Both the position numbers and the translations under genes were made by a program. The notes beneath the pieces are model-generated. The model ran no database searches. It saw nothing but the letters and a program-made list of their open reading frames with translations, and was not told the DNA's origin. Below, in pieces: positions 8,225 through 16,171 of a stretch of DNA of 40,670 nucleotides. Numbering within the stretch: position 1 is the first letter of the stretch; every line of letters starts with the position of its first letter. The DNA is taken from NCBI GenBank assembly GCA_003597935.1, contig QZJT01000048.1:1-40670 (forward strand), written 5' to 3'. Source of the DNA: Phycisphaerales bacterium. Lineage in GTDB: Bacteria > Planctomycetota > Phycisphaerae > UBA1845.

Positions 8225-8485
8225 ATGGACGAAACCGCACTCCTGAACCGGATCACCGTAAATCCCAACATCTTCGGCGGTAAGCCCATCATCCGCGGGC
8301 GTCGGCTGGCCGTGGAGCACGTCCTGGGGATGTTGGCCGCCGGTGATCCAGCAGACCTCATTCTTCAAGGTTATCCGTGGCTCGAGCCTGAAGATATTCA
8401 AGCCTGTCTCGTATACGCTCGACGCGTCGTCGGACGAGAACGCGTTGAACCTGCTATTGCCGCCGTCATGGAATCGAATTCATGA
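8225..8485 (+). CDS. DUF433 antitoxin, second module
   Basis: An 86-residue DUF433 protein with GGKPIIRGRRLAVEHVLGML and GYPWLEPEDIQACLVYARR, the two conserved blocks of the family. The ATG at 8225 has GGAG at about 10 bases upstream; a TTG at 8204 would add seven residues with no family match. Its stop overlaps the start of the next gene as ATGA, a coupling typical of antitoxin-toxin pairs. It is the likely antitoxin for the following DUF5615 protein and a presumed autoregulatory DNA-binding protein. Confidence 0.88.
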   Translation: MDETALLNRITVNPNIFGGKPIIRGRRLAVEHVLGMLAAGDPADLILQGYPWLEPEDIQACLVYARRVVGRERVEPAIAAVMESNS

Positions 8486-8841
8486 AACTTCTCCTGGACG
8501 CCTGCGTGTGGGGTGGAGCGCTTTCGTCTTTGCGTGAGGGCGGCCATGACGCAACGTGGATAGGAGAGCTTGCCGAGGATCCCGGTGACGACGAGGTACT
8601 TGCGATGGCGGTGCGTGAAGGACGGATCTTGGTGACGCTCGATAAGGACTTCGGCGAGATGACGGTCGTCCGTGAATTGCCGCATTGTGGAATCGTCAGA
8701 CTGGTGAACATCTCCGTGCGGCGGCAAGCCGCCGCCATCCTCGGAGTACTTCAAACCTATGCAGACAGTCTCGGGCAAGGGGCCATTGTCACGGTGGAAC
8801 CCGGGCGCGTCCGGTTGCGGCCGGGCCGGGACGAAGCGTAG
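8482..8841 (+). CDS. DUF5615 PIN-like toxin, second module
   Basis: A 119-residue DUF5615 protein starting MKLLLDACVWGGAL, with EDPGDDEVLAMA and RILVTLDKDFGEM. These supply the conserved Asp residues expected of the PIN-like fold. It starts four bases inside the DUF433 gene and is therefore translationally coupled. The predicted role is an RNase toxin neutralised by the upstream antitoxin. It belongs to the LLDACVW-type subgroup, unlike the LANENFP-type toxin at 6980-7354. Confidence 0.88.
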   Translation: MKLLLDACVWGGALSSLREGGHDATWIGELAEDPGDDEVLAMAVREGRILVTLDKDFGEMTVVRELPHCGIVRLVNISVRRQAAAILGVLQTYADSLGQGAIVTVEPGRVRLRPGRDEA

Positions 8842-9067
8842 GACGTGCGCACGCCAGAACACAGCCGCATCTCGCAGCTTCCGGGGCGCGGTCACCGCCC
8901 GGCAACTGCCGCCGACTGACAACCTTGCAGGTGGAGCGCCGATTGCTTGGCGCCTTGTACAGCCGCCTCAAGCGAATCGGGTGGTTTTCGCCTGTGCGTG
9001 GCGTGCGCCGCGCAGGCCCGGATGGGCGTTTGCCGCCCTCGAAGGTCCATCAACCCTGGAGAGCCAC

Positions 9068-9619
9068 ATGCTTCCGCCCATGCCTGACTGGAATGGCGTG
9101 CATCCGCTCGTCGTCCACTTTCCCATCGCGCTGCTGTTCGTCGCTCCGGTGTTCGTCGTCATCGCGGCCGCGCGGCGGTCGCGCTGGACGCCGTTCGGCG
9201 CGTCGGCGCTGGTGCTGATCGCCCTCGGGACTCTCTCGATAATGGTGGCCATGTCGACCGGCGAGGCGGCCGAGGACGCCGCCGAGGCCGTCGCAGACGC
9301 CGACGCCGTGCTCGATGAGCACGAGGAGCTCGCCGAACGGGCGCGGCTCATCTTTGTCGGTCTGACGGTCCTCTATGCCGCGCTGCTGCTGGCCCCGCGG
9401 CTGACGGCGCAGGCCGCTACCGCGCGATATGCCGTGATCGCAAACCTGGTCTTTCTGGCCCCCTATCTGGCAGGCCTGGCGGCGCTGGCCAACACGGCCC
9501 ATGAGGGAGGCCGGCTTGTACACGAGTTCGGCGTGCGGGCGCCGGTCGCGGGCGATCGGGCGGCCGCAGGGACCGATGCCGTTACGCCGCGCGGCGATGA
9601 TACGGACGATGATGATTGA
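9068..9619 (+). CDS. DUF2231-like four-helix membrane protein
   Basis: A 183-residue membrane protein whose N-terminus GVHPLVVHFPIALLFVAPVF is the DUF2231 signature. Four hydrophobic segments are seen (about residues 12-33, 40-58, 95-113 and 122-142). An acidic Ala-rich loop follows the second, and the tail ends in DDTDDDD. Family members carry conserved histidines in the first helix and are often near haem or copper proteins, but their function is unproven. The ATG at 9068 was chosen because the domain begins directly after it; the frame extends upstream without homology. The 226 bp before it hold no recognisable gene. Confidence 0.8.
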   Translation: MLPPMPDWNGVHPLVVHFPIALLFVAPVFVVIAAARRSRWTPFGASALVLIALGTLSIMVAMSTGEAAEDAAEAVADADAVLDEHEELAERARLIFVGLTVLYAALLLAPRLTAQAATARYAVIANLVFLAPYLAGLAALANTAHEGGRLVHEFGVRAPVAGDRAAAGTDAVTPRGDDTDDDD

Positions 9620-9727
9620 GCCGAAGCGAACGGCCGCGCGGACGATGCGTCTGATCGAGGCTCCGGTGGGCGACGCACGATCATACCGCGCTGACTCAAT
9701 CGGCCCGCGTCAACGCGGAGCGCCGAT

Positions 9728-10714
9728 TCACGGTGACTTGGATCCACCCCGCGGCGCACGCAACTGTGCCCGCCCCAGCAACTGCCGGATGAGCGGATCG
9801 TCCGGCCGCAGCTTGGCCGCGCGGGCCAGCGGCTCCACAGCCAGTTCGCCCCTGCCGCTGAACAGGTACTGGTAGCCCAGCAGGATGGCTGCATCGGCGT
9901 TACGCGGATCGGCGGCGCGCTGCAACAGCGCCTGGATCTGCCGATCGAAGTCGTCCGGGTTGCCGTAGTCGGCCCGCAGATCGAGCGGCAGGTGTACGAT
10001 CCGCGGCTCCAACTCGATCGCCCGGCGGAGCATCGCCACCGCTTCGGCGTCCAGCCCGCCGGTCAGCATGGCCTGGGCCGCGTGGATGCGGCTGGCCGGA
10101 TCGCCCTGGTTCAGCCGCGCCGCCAGGATGAAGGCATCGCCCGCCTCGGCGTACCGGCCTTCGGCGAACGCTTTCAGCCCCATGTCCATCGCGTCCAGGT
10201 ACGACGTGATGCCGCGCACCGCCGCCTGCTCGAACTGCTCGAAATGCCGTCCGTCATCCACGCCCTGGCGATACGCCTCTTCGTAGAGCGCCTGGTAGGG
10301 GTCGGGGTAGTAGCCGTCGCGCGGCGGGTAGTAGTGGTAGTAATTGCTGTAGCCGTAGTCGTACGTGTGCAAGGGGGGCCGGTCGAAGCCGCCGCGGCGA
10401 AAGGCGCCGCCGTAGTCGTAGTACGAGCGCGGCGGCTCGAAGTACGGCGGCCGCGAGCGCCGATAGCCCCACGGGAGATTCGGATCGGGCCGCTGGTAGT
10501 CCTGCTGCAAACGCGGCGGCGCGTCGGCGTAAGGATCGTCCATCGGCTCGCCGGGATAGGGCTGCCGAGGCTGCTGGGCCGCCTGACCCTGTTCCTGCTG
10601 CGGTTCTTGCGATGACTGGGCAAAGGTCGGCCCGCCCGACAAGCACGCCCATGCCGCGGCGCAGACGAGCATCGCCCGAACGTGACCGATAGAACCGTCT
10701 TGAAGACGCGTCAT
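9728..10714 (-). CDS. Secreted Tyr/Pro-rich TPR protein
   Basis: A 328-residue exported protein. A signal peptide covers residues 1-31, ending near TFAQ. Gln/Pro-rich sequence follows, then a block very rich in Tyr, Pro and Arg (about 75-140, with runs such as YDYGYSNYYHYYPPRDGYY). The C-terminal half has tetratricopeptide-type helices, including AEGRYAEAGDAFILAARL, LDAEAVAMLRRAIELEP and ELAVEPLARAAKLRPDD. TPR domains mediate protein interactions; the Tyr/Pro block may be an extended linker or envelope-attachment segment. The ATG at 10714 has AGGAG seven bases upstream, deciding the start against a longer open frame. A minus-strand TATAAT lies at 10781-10786. Confidence 0.82.
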   Translation of the reverse strand: MTRLQDGSIGHVRAMLVCAAAWACLSGGPTFAQSSQEPQQEQGQAAQQPRQPYPGEPMDDPYADAPPRLQQDYQRPDPNLPWGYRRSRPPYFEPPRSYYDYGGAFRRGGFDRPPLHTYDYGYSNYYHYYPPRDGYYPDPYQALYEEAYRQGVDDGRHFEQFEQAAVRGITSYLDAMDMGLKAFAEGRYAEAGDAFILAARLNQGDPASRIHAAQAMLTGGLDAEAVAMLRRAIELEPRIVHLPLDLRADYGNPDDFDRQIQALLQRAADPRNADAAILLGYQYLFSGRGELAVEPLARAAKLRPDDPLIRQLLGRAQLRAPRGGSKSP

Positions 10715-11041
10715 GGCGGACTCCTGACCTAGACAAAGGACTCCGGCATGCGGAGACGACCCCGCCGTAGGATCCCACCCATTATACGCCCGCCCGCTCG
10801 GATCGGTTACAGGGTTGTGGTGACGCGTCTGCTCTTGTCCGGCTCCCTGATCCCGTAACGCACCTTCGGGCCAGTGCCCGCGGCACGGTCCAGCGAGCAT
10901 CTCCGGGACGGATTCTCCAGCCGTCCAGCGCCGTGCCTTGGCGCGATCTGAGCGCCACCATCATGGTGCCGCAACAAGAATTCTGCCCCACTACGCCGTT
11001 CCAGGCTGTGAGTAGCGCGGCGGGCAAAGCCCTGGGGCGAT
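10715..11041. other. Intergenic region upstream of TPR gene
   Basis: This spacer between the divergent TPR gene and nrdJ has a minus-strand -10 hexamer TATAAT at 10781-10786, about 70 bp before the TPR start, with no good -35. A short hairpin CTCCG-GCATG-CGGAG lies at 10741-10755. Nothing else recognisable is seen between 10800 and 11041. Confidence 0.45.
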
Positions 11042-11070
11042 CCTAACCCCATGCACGCTAGCGGGTTAGG
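11042..11070. other. Inverted repeat upstream of nrdJ promoter
   Basis: A perfect 8-bp inverted repeat, CCTAACCC (11042-11049) and GGGTTAGG (11063-11070), with a 13-base spacer. It lies about 60 bp upstream of the nrdJ -35. It could be a regulator-binding site or an RNA hairpin from upstream transcription. No T-tract follows. Confidence 0.4.
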
Positions 11071-11108
11071 GTGAAGCGGCACCGTTGAGCGACAATAAAG
11101 TCACCGAT

Positions 11109-11124
11109 ACACAATATGTTGGGG
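11109..11124 (+). promoter_or_regulatory. NrdR-box-like operator upstream of nrdJ
   Basis: ACACAATATGTTGGGG matches the published NrdR consensus acaCwAtATaTwGtgt in the whole core except one A-to-G change, with only the last flank poor. NrdR represses ribonucleotide reductase genes in response to nucleotide status. The site sits eight bases upstream of the -35 element. A second box is usually found about 31 bp away; none of good quality was seen, which lowers confidence. Confidence 0.65.
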
Positions 11125-11131
11125 TTTTCCC

Positions 11132-11159
11132 TTGCCAACCCCCGATGGATGGGTATAAT
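11132..11159 (+). promoter_or_regulatory. Sigma-70 promoter of nrdJ
   Basis: TTGCCA (11132-11137), a 16-bp spacer and a perfect TATAAT (11154-11159). Transcription should start near 11166, leaving a leader of about 170 nt. The -35 region also lies within an imperfect GGGGTT/AACCCC dyad, and the NrdR-like box is directly upstream. Confidence 0.8.
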
Positions 11160-11335
11160 GGAGATTGCCGGCTTAACGGAACCTGAACAGGCTCCACCCG
11201 CCATCCGGGACGACTCGGCGGGCGCAAACGGGTGGGGCCGAGGCAAGGCGGCCGCGGTCGGCGTCGCGTTGGCATCATTCATTCGCGGACCATCCGCCCT
11301 GCACGGGGGCGGTTTCGGAAACATGGAGGTGGCTT
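11160..11335 (+). other. Long GC-rich 5' leader of nrdJ
   Basis: About 170 nt of leader lies between the predicted transcription start and the GTG start. Class II reductase genes are often controlled by cobalamin riboswitches, so this stretch was read for a B12 box and its partner motifs; neither is recognisable. Several GC-rich complementary segments (for example around 11215-11275) could fold. Whether a different nrdJ-associated RNA motif is present needs a covariance search. Confidence 0.35.
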
Positions 11336-13978
11336 GTGGATCAGCAGGCGGTCACAACGAATCGGGAAGCGGCATCCGGTGAGGTTCTGCTCCGCGAGAA
11401 CGCCGAGCGTGTGCTGCGCGCCCGGTACCTCAAGAAGGACGAGGCCGGCAAGTGCATCGAGACGCCGGAAGAGCTTTTCCGCCGCGTGGCGGCGGCGATC
11501 GCCGAGCCGGAGTTCCTGTACAGCGACGACTTGAAGAACCACGCCGAGTGGGAAGAGCGGTTCTACCGGCTGATGACCCGCGGGCAGTTCATGCCCAACA
11601 GCCCGACGCTGATGAACGCCGGCCGCGAGATGGGCATGCTCAGCGCCTGCTTCGTGCTGCCGGTGCGCGACAGCATCAGCGAAATCTTCGACTCCATCAA
11701 GCACACCGCCCTGATCCAGAAAGCCGGCGGCGGCACCGGCTTCGCCTTCGACGAGCTGCGCCCCACCGGCGACTACATCAGCTCCAGCGGCGGCACCACC
11801 TCGGGGCCGATCTCGTTCTGGCGGGCCTTCTCCGAAGCGACCAACGCCATCCAGCAGGGCGCCTTCCGCCGCGGCGCCAACATGGGGATGATGTACATCC
11901 ACCACCCCGACATCCTGAAGTTCCTGCACGCCAAGCAGGACCTGAACCAGTTCACCAATTACAACATCTCGGTCAAGGTGACCGACGAGTGGATGGACGC
12001 CTTCCTGGCCGACGGCAGCGCGCCCCACTTGGTCCGCAATCCGCGCACCGGCCGGGAATACTACCTGCCCAGGGCGCTCGACATCTGGGCGTACGACATC
12101 AAGTCGCTGACGCCGGTCGAGTCGTGCCACGACCCGAAGGCGGGCGACTTCTACACCCGGCAGGACATCTGGGGCATCATCGTCACCAACGCCCACGCCA
12201 CCGGTGAGCCGGGCGTGGTCTTCATCGACCGCATCAACGAGAGCAACCCGACGCCGCACGTGGGCCGTATCGAGGCGACCAACCCGTGCGGCGAGCAGCC
12301 GCTGCTGCCCTACGAGGCCTGCAACCTCGGCAGCGTCAACCTGGCGGCGTTCGTCCGTCGCGCCGAGGACGGCACGGCCGAGGTCGACTGGGACGCGCTG
12401 CGCGTCGCGGTGCACGAGTCGACGCGCTTCCTGGACAACGTGATCGACGCCAACCGCTACCCGCTGCCCCAGATCGACCACATCTGCAAGGCGAACCGCA
12501 AGATCGGCCTGGGCATCATGGGCTTCGCCGACGCCCTGTTCGAGCTGGGCATCCCCTACGACGGCGAGGAAGGCGTGGCCATGGGCGAGCGGTTCATGAA
12601 GTTCGTCAACGACGAATCGCACGCTTACAGCGAGCTGCTGGCGCACGAGCGCGGCTGCTTCCCCAACTGGCGCGGCAGCACCTGGGACACGAAGCACCAC
12701 CGCCCGATGCGGAACGCGACCACCACCACGGTGGCCCCCACCGGCACCATCAGCATCATCAGCGGCTGCTCCGGCGGCATCGAGCCGATGTACAGCCTGG
12801 CGTTTCTGCGCAACGTGCTGCGCGGGCAGGACGAGGGCAAACAGCCGATGATCGAAGTGAACCCGATCTTCGAACGGGTCGCCCGCAACATCGGCATCGA
12901 AGGCGAGGGATACGAAGAACTCATGGAGCGCGTGGCCACGGAGGGCACCCTCGCCCATATCCCCGGCATCCCCGAGGACGTGCGGCGCGTGTTCGTCTGC
13001 GCCCACGACATCACCCCGAAGTGGCACATGGAGATGCAGGCCGTCTTCCAGCGGCACTGCGACTCGTCCATCTCGAAGACGATCAACTTCCCTGAGACGG
13101 CCACGCTCGCCGATGTAGAGGAGATCTACCGTCTGGCCTATCGCCTCCGCTGCAAGGGGGTGACGGTCTATCGCAACGGCTGCCGCCAGCACCAGCCGAT
13201 GGCGCTGAAGTCCAGCGACAAGGTCCACCAGCAGCAAACCGCCTCCGCCGAAGCCCCCCCCGGGCCGCGGCCCGCGCCGCGGGCGCTGGAGCCGGCCGAT
13301 CTGCCCGAGATCTGCAGCGGGCTGCGCATCCGTCAGATGACCCCCTTCGGCAACATGCACATCAACGTCACCGTCAACCCCAAAACCGGGGAGGACCTGG
13401 AGGTCTTCGCCCAACTGGGCAAAGGCGGCGACCTGGCCAACAGCGACCTGGAGGCGATCTGCCGGATGATCAGCCTGTGGCTGCGCTCCGGCGGCTCGAT
13501 GCGGCACGTGATCCGCCAGTTGCACGGCATCGGCTCCAGCCTGCAGGTCCAGACCAAGGACGGCAAGATCATGAGCCTGGGCGACGGACTGGCCCGTGCC
13601 CTGCGCAAGTACCAGCAGGCCAAGGCCCAGTTCGGCTTGGATGCCTTGCTGCTGGGGAAGTACAGCATCGAGGACGTGGGAAAACCGCTGGATGCCCGGA
13701 CCCCGCTGGGAAAGGCGACATGGGGTAAAAACACCAGTAACCCGTCAGCCGGGAAGCGCAACGGAAACGGACACCGCGACAGCGGCGGCCCGCGGCCGGA
13801 GCGCCTACCCTCCGGTGGTGGGCCAGAAAAGGCGCCCGCGGCGGCCACGGCCGTCCTGACGAACCGGATGCAGCAGCAGCAGGCGGAGTTCAAGGTAGTT
13901 TGCCCAGAGTGCCAGAGTCCGCTGCGGTTCAGCGAAGGCTGCGCCACCTGTGACGCCTGTGGCTTTGCCCAGTGCTGA
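11336..13978 (+). CDS. nrdJ: Class II (adenosylcobalamin) ribonucleotide reductase
   Basis: An 880-residue enzyme that reduces ribonucleotides to deoxyribonucleotides with coenzyme B12, without needing oxygen. Recognised motifs are SACFVLPV with Cys105, the finger-loop block NPCGEQPLLPYEACNLGSVNL (Cys318, Glu320), APTGTISII and the long catalytic barrel. A Gly/Asn/Pro-rich linker (about 790-845) joins a C-terminal Cys-rich tail with Cys856, 859, 869, 872, 875 and a terminal Cys880, typical of the zinc-binding, thiol-recycling tail of this subclass. The GTG start at 11336 has GGAGGT upstream, and [18 protein letters not shown] fits the family N-terminus poorly conserved region. It is a single-gene unit with its own promoter and a terminator 225 bp downstream. 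Confidence 0.96.
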   Translation: MDQQAVTTNREAASGEVLLRENAERVLRARYLKKDEAGKCIETPEELFRRVAAAIAEPEFLYSDDLKNHAEWEERFYRLMTRGQFMPNSPTLMNAGREMGMLSACFVLPVRDSISEIFDSIKHTALIQKAGGGTGFAFDELRPTGDYISSSGGTTSGPISFWRAFSEATNAIQQGAFRRGANMGMMYIHHPDILKFLHAKQDLNQFTNYNISVKVTDEWMDAFLADGSAPHLVRNPRTGREYYLPRALDIWAYDIKSLTPVESCHDPKAGDFYTRQDIWGIIVTNAHATGEPGVVFIDRINESNPTPHVGRIEATNPCGEQPLLPYEACNLGSVNLAAFVRRAEDGTAEVDWDALRVAVHESTRFLDNVIDANRYPLPQIDHICKANRKIGLGIMGFADALFELGIPYDGEEGVAMGERFMKFVNDESHAYSELLAHERGCFPNWRGSTWDTKHHRPMRNATTTTVAPTGTISIISGCSGGIEPMYSLAFLRNVLRGQDEGKQPMIEVNPIFERVARNIGIEGEGYEELMERVATEGTLAHIPGIPEDVRRVFVCAHDITPKWHMEMQAVFQRHCDSSISKTINFPETATLADVEEIYRLAYRLRCKGVTVYRNGCRQHQPMALKSSDKVHQQQTASAEAPPGPRPAPRALEPADLPEICSGLRIRQMTPFGNMHINVTVNPKTGEDLEVFAQLGKGGDLANSDLEAICRMISLWLRSGGSMRHVIRQLHGIGSSLQVQTKDGKIMSLGDGLARALRKYQQAKAQFGLDALLLGKYSIEDVGKPLDARTPLGKATWGKNTSNPSAGKRNGNGHRDSGGPRPERLPSGGGPEKAPAAATAVLTNRMQQQQAEFKVVCPECQSPLRFSEGCATCDACGFAQC

Positions 13979-14277
13979 AAAAAAAACAAAAGTCCGGTAA
14001 AAAACTCATGCCCCAGGGGGTGACTTTTCTCCGGACGAGGGTAGAATCAAGTGGACGATTGTGAAAGTCGGGTGCGTACCCTAGCCGATAGACAGGGTGG
14101 CCACGAGCGCGACTTCGCGATCGGGCGAACATCATAACGGAGGGTGGCTGCCAGGCAGCCGGTCGATTCGCCGTATAAGAGAGTGGCTTCTTTCCCCTCC
14201 GGAAAGCACCGTATCGCCTTCGGGCGAGCGGTGCTTTCTTTTTTGACGCCGTGGGGAGGCTCGTGCGAACGCGGCAC
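13979..14277 (+). other. nrdJ 3' region, possible small RNA gene
   Basis: This spacer holds more structure than a simple trailer. AAAAGTC (13988-13994) can pair with GACTTTT (14022-14028), and GTCCGG pairs with CCGGAC further out. GTGACT (14020-14025), 16 bp and TAGAAT (14042-14047) form a plausible promoter. Local hairpins follow (GGGT-GCGT-ACCC, CGCG-ACTT-CGCG, GGCTG-CCAGG-CAGCC), and the segment ends in the intrinsic terminator at 14203-14244. Together this would make an RNA of roughly 190 nt. No known RNA family (6S, SRP, RNase P, tmRNA) was recognised. It may equally be the untranslated end of the nrdJ message. Confidence 0.4.
14203..14244 (+). terminator. Strong intrinsic terminator before rpsP
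   Basis: The stem AAAGCACCG/CGGTGCTTT continues through an internal TCGCC/GGCGA helix closed by a TTCG tetraloop, followed by TTTCTTTTTT. This is the only textbook Rho-independent terminator noticed in the window. It separates nrdJ, or a small RNA, from the ribosomal cluster. Confidence 0.92.
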
Positions 14278-14305
14278 TTGCCAAGCGGAGGCGGGCCGCT
14301 ATACT
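14278..14305 (+). promoter_or_regulatory. Promoter of the rpsP-trmD-rplS cluster
   Basis: TTGCCA (14278-14283), 16 bp and TATACT (14300-14305), the same spacing and -35 as the nrdJ promoter. It lies 33 bp after the intrinsic terminator and gives a leader of about 65 nt before rpsP. Confidence 0.75.
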
Positions 14306-14375
14306 CGCTCGACTCGCGACAGGGCGAGACGGCGAGACCTTCGCGAAGGACGAGAATAACACCGAGGAGCTGTGC

Positions 14376-14639
14376 GTGGCCGTTCGATTGAGACTATCCC
14401 GGGGCGGTCGGACCCATCGGCCGTTCTACCGCCTCAACGCCGTGGACGGACGGCGTCCGCGCGACACGAAGGTGATCGAGCAGCTCGGAACGTACGACCC
14501 GATTTGCGCCGATCCGCAGAAGCAGGTGGTGTTGAACCGCGAACGCATCGAGTATTGGCTCAGCGTCGGCGCCCAGCCGTCGGACACGGTGCGATCCCTG
14601 CTGACCCGGCAGGGGATCGCCGCGGCCGGCGGCAAGTAG
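14376..14639 (+). CDS. rpsP: 30S ribosomal protein S16
   Basis: An 87-residue S16 with the family N-terminus [24 protein letters not shown], the [10 protein letters not shown] block and [17 protein letters not shown]16 binds 16S rRNA early in 30S assembly. The GTG at 14376 follows GAGGAG by seven bases. It is the first gene of a cluster with trmD and rplS, 73 bp upstream of trmD. The usual rimM gene between rpsP and trmD is missing. Confidence 0.97.
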   Translation: MAVRLRLSRGGRTHRPFYRLNAVDGRRPRDTKVIEQLGTYDPICADPQKQVVLNRERIEYWLSVGAQPSDTVRSLLTRQGIAAAGGK

Positions 14640-14712
14640 GTCCGCCGTACCAGCGGGTCCGCGGACCGTGCCCGTCTACGCCCGCCGGAACCGCGCGGGA
14701 GGCGGGACGATC

Positions 14713-15426
14713 ATGCGGATCGATATCCTGACGTTGTTTCCGGAAGTCTTCGGGCCGTTTTTCTCGACGAGCATCGTGGGCAGGGCGGTCGCGGCGGGTT
14801 TGCTGCTGCCGCGCATGGTCGATTTTCGCGAGTTCACCCGGGATCGGCACCGGAAGGTCGATGATCGCCCATTCGGGGGCGGCCCGGGGATGGTCATTCA
14901 GTGTGAGCCGGTGTTCGGGGCGGTGGAAGCGGTCGAGCGATCCGCGGCCGGAAACCCGATGAGGATCCTGCTGACGCCGCAGGGCGAGCCGTTGACGCAG
15001 CAGGTGGTGGAGGAACTGGCCTGGTGGGACTGGCTGATCCTGCTGTGCGGGCACTATGAAGGCTTCGACGAGCGGGTCCGCACCGGCCTGAACCCGCGCG
15101 AGATTTCAATCGGGGACTACGTGCTGTCGGGGGGGGAACCGGCGGCGATGGTCCTGATCGACGCCGTCGTCCGGTTGTTGCCCGGTTCGCTGGGGGACCA
15201 GATGTCGGCGGTGGATGAGACGTTTTCGAGCGGATTGCTGGAGTATCCGCAATACACCCGCCCGCGTGAGTACCGCGGGATGCACGCACCGGAGATCCTG
15301 CTCTCCGGCGACCACCAGCGGATCGCTGCGTGGCGGCGGCAGCAGGCGATGGAACGAACGAGACAGCGACGACCGGACCTGCTGAATCCGCAGGATGCCG
15401 GCAGAGAGGACACCGACGCGAGCTGA
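14713..15426 (+). CDS. trmD: tRNA (guanine-37-N1)-methyltransferase
   Basis: A 237-residue SPOUT methyltransferase that makes m1G37 in tRNAs reading CNN codons and so protects the reading frame. Recognised motifs are [13 protein letters not shown] at the start, [25 protein letters not shown] (knot and SAM site) and [13 protein letters not shown]. The C-terminal domain [19 protein letters not shown] binds tRNA. The ATG at 14713 has GGAGG ten bases upstream; a longer frame from 14668 lacks family sequence. It sits between rpsP and rplS as in most bacteria but without rimM. Confidence 0.97.
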   Translation: MRIDILTLFPEVFGPFFSTSIVGRAVAAGLLLPRMVDFREFTRDRHRKVDDRPFGGGPGMVIQCEPVFGAVEAVERSAAGNPMRILLTPQGEPLTQQVVEELAWWDWLILLCGHYEGFDERVRTGLNPREISIGDYVLSGGEPAAMVLIDAVVRLLPGSLGDQMSAVDETFSSGLLEYPQYTRPREYRGMHAPEILLSGDHQRIAAWRRQQAMERTRQRRPDLLNPQDAGREDTDAS

Positions 15427-15496
15427 CATGAGCCAATCCAGGGCTTCGCCCGGGTTGCAGACCCGAGCGAAGGGGGCCGGCCGGGGGCCGGCCTCA

Positions 15497-15545
15497 CACC
15501 GCGGTTGAGAACCGATGCCCCGCGCCGGTTCCAGACCGGTGCCAC
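15497..15545. repeat. Two copies of the CACCGGTTGAAAACCGGTGCCAC repeat family (variants)
   Basis: Two 23-bp variants of a dispersed palindromic repeat lie back to back, at 15497-15519 and 15523-15545. The dyad is of the form CCGGTT-n4-AACCGG followed by YGCCAC. They sit in the 158-bp gap between trmD and rplS, inside a probable operon, so they would be transcribed. Other copies lie at 17953, 23416-23670 and 27003. Confidence 0.7.
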
Positions 15546-15584
15546 GTGGGGCTGCGGCCGCCGACGGATCCGTGGAGCGAAACG

Positions 15585-16013
15585 ATGTCACAGCAGATCA
15601 TGGACCTGGTTGAGTCGGCGTACCTGAAGTCGAAAGCTCCGAGCATCCGTATCGGCGACACGGTCGACGTCCGCACCCGAATCCTTGAAGGCGACAAGGA
15701 GCGGATCCAGACCTTCAACGGCGTGGTGATCGCCCGCCGCGGGCGAGGGCTGAACGAGAACATCACCGTCCGCCGCATCGTCGGCAAGCAGGGGGTCGAG
15801 CGCGTCTTCATGCTTCATTCGCCCAACGTGCTGGACGTCATCTCGAGGCGGCACGGCAAGGCCCGGCGGGCCAAGCTCTACTTCCTCCGTGATCGCGTCG
15901 GCAAGGCCCGCCGCCTGCGCGAGGTGCGCCTGACGCGCGGCCGGGCGGCTGACGCCTTCGAGCAAGCCACCGAAGCCGGCGACGCCGAGCGCGAGCTGGT
16001 GGGGGCGAGCTGA
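15585..16013 (+). CDS. rplS: 50S ribosomal protein L19
   Basis: A 142-residue L19. The core includes IRIGDTVDVRTRILEGDKERIQTFNGVVIARRG, GVERVFMLHSPNV and RRAKLYFLRDRVGKARRLRE, all standard for the family. L19 sits at the 30S-50S interface. The ATG at 15585 follows GGAG by eight bases and gives the normal MSQQIMDLVE start. The C-terminus extends about 25 residues past the conserved core with an Ala/Glu-rich tail. It is third in the rpsP-trmD-rplS order. Confidence 0.97.
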   Translation: MSQQIMDLVESAYLKSKAPSIRIGDTVDVRTRILEGDKERIQTFNGVVIARRGRGLNENITVRRIVGKQGVERVFMLHSPNVLDVISRRHGKARRAKLYFLRDRVGKARRLREVRLTRGRAADAFEQATEAGDAERELVGAS

Positions 16014-16053
16014 ACGACTGTGCGCGACGGGTAACCACACGACTCATGCGGAA

Positions 16054-16085
16054 GCTCCTCGCGGGCTGAAGCCACGCGGCTCGCT
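16054..16085. repeat. GCGGGCTGAAGCC repeat element
   Basis: CGCGGGCTGAAGCCACGCGGCTCG, a copy of the second dispersed repeat family, lies in the gap between rplS and yraN. Nearly the same sequence recurs at about 33322-33346 and in the 33808-34033 array. Confidence 0.6.
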
Positions 16086-16171
16086 GCCGGCGCCTCATCA
16101 CGCACTGTGAAACAGGCGGCGAAGTCGCAAGACATACCTTGTTTGGGCGTGCGCCCGAAGTGGTGAAGGTC

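Noticed and set aside
11160..11335. Cobalamin riboswitch before nrdJ
   Set aside because: Neither the B12 box nor its pairing partners could be recognised by eye.
11279..13525. Long antisense frame opposite nrdJ
   Set aside because: Long open frames opposite GC-rich genes are a codon-bias effect; this one has Val/His/Arg-rich sequence without any domain. The same holds for 3212-5230, 19738-21720, 23552-26050 and 36051-38294.
13979..14245. 6S, SRP, RNase P or tmRNA gene
   Set aside because: None of the conserved sequence blocks of these RNAs could be found in the segment.
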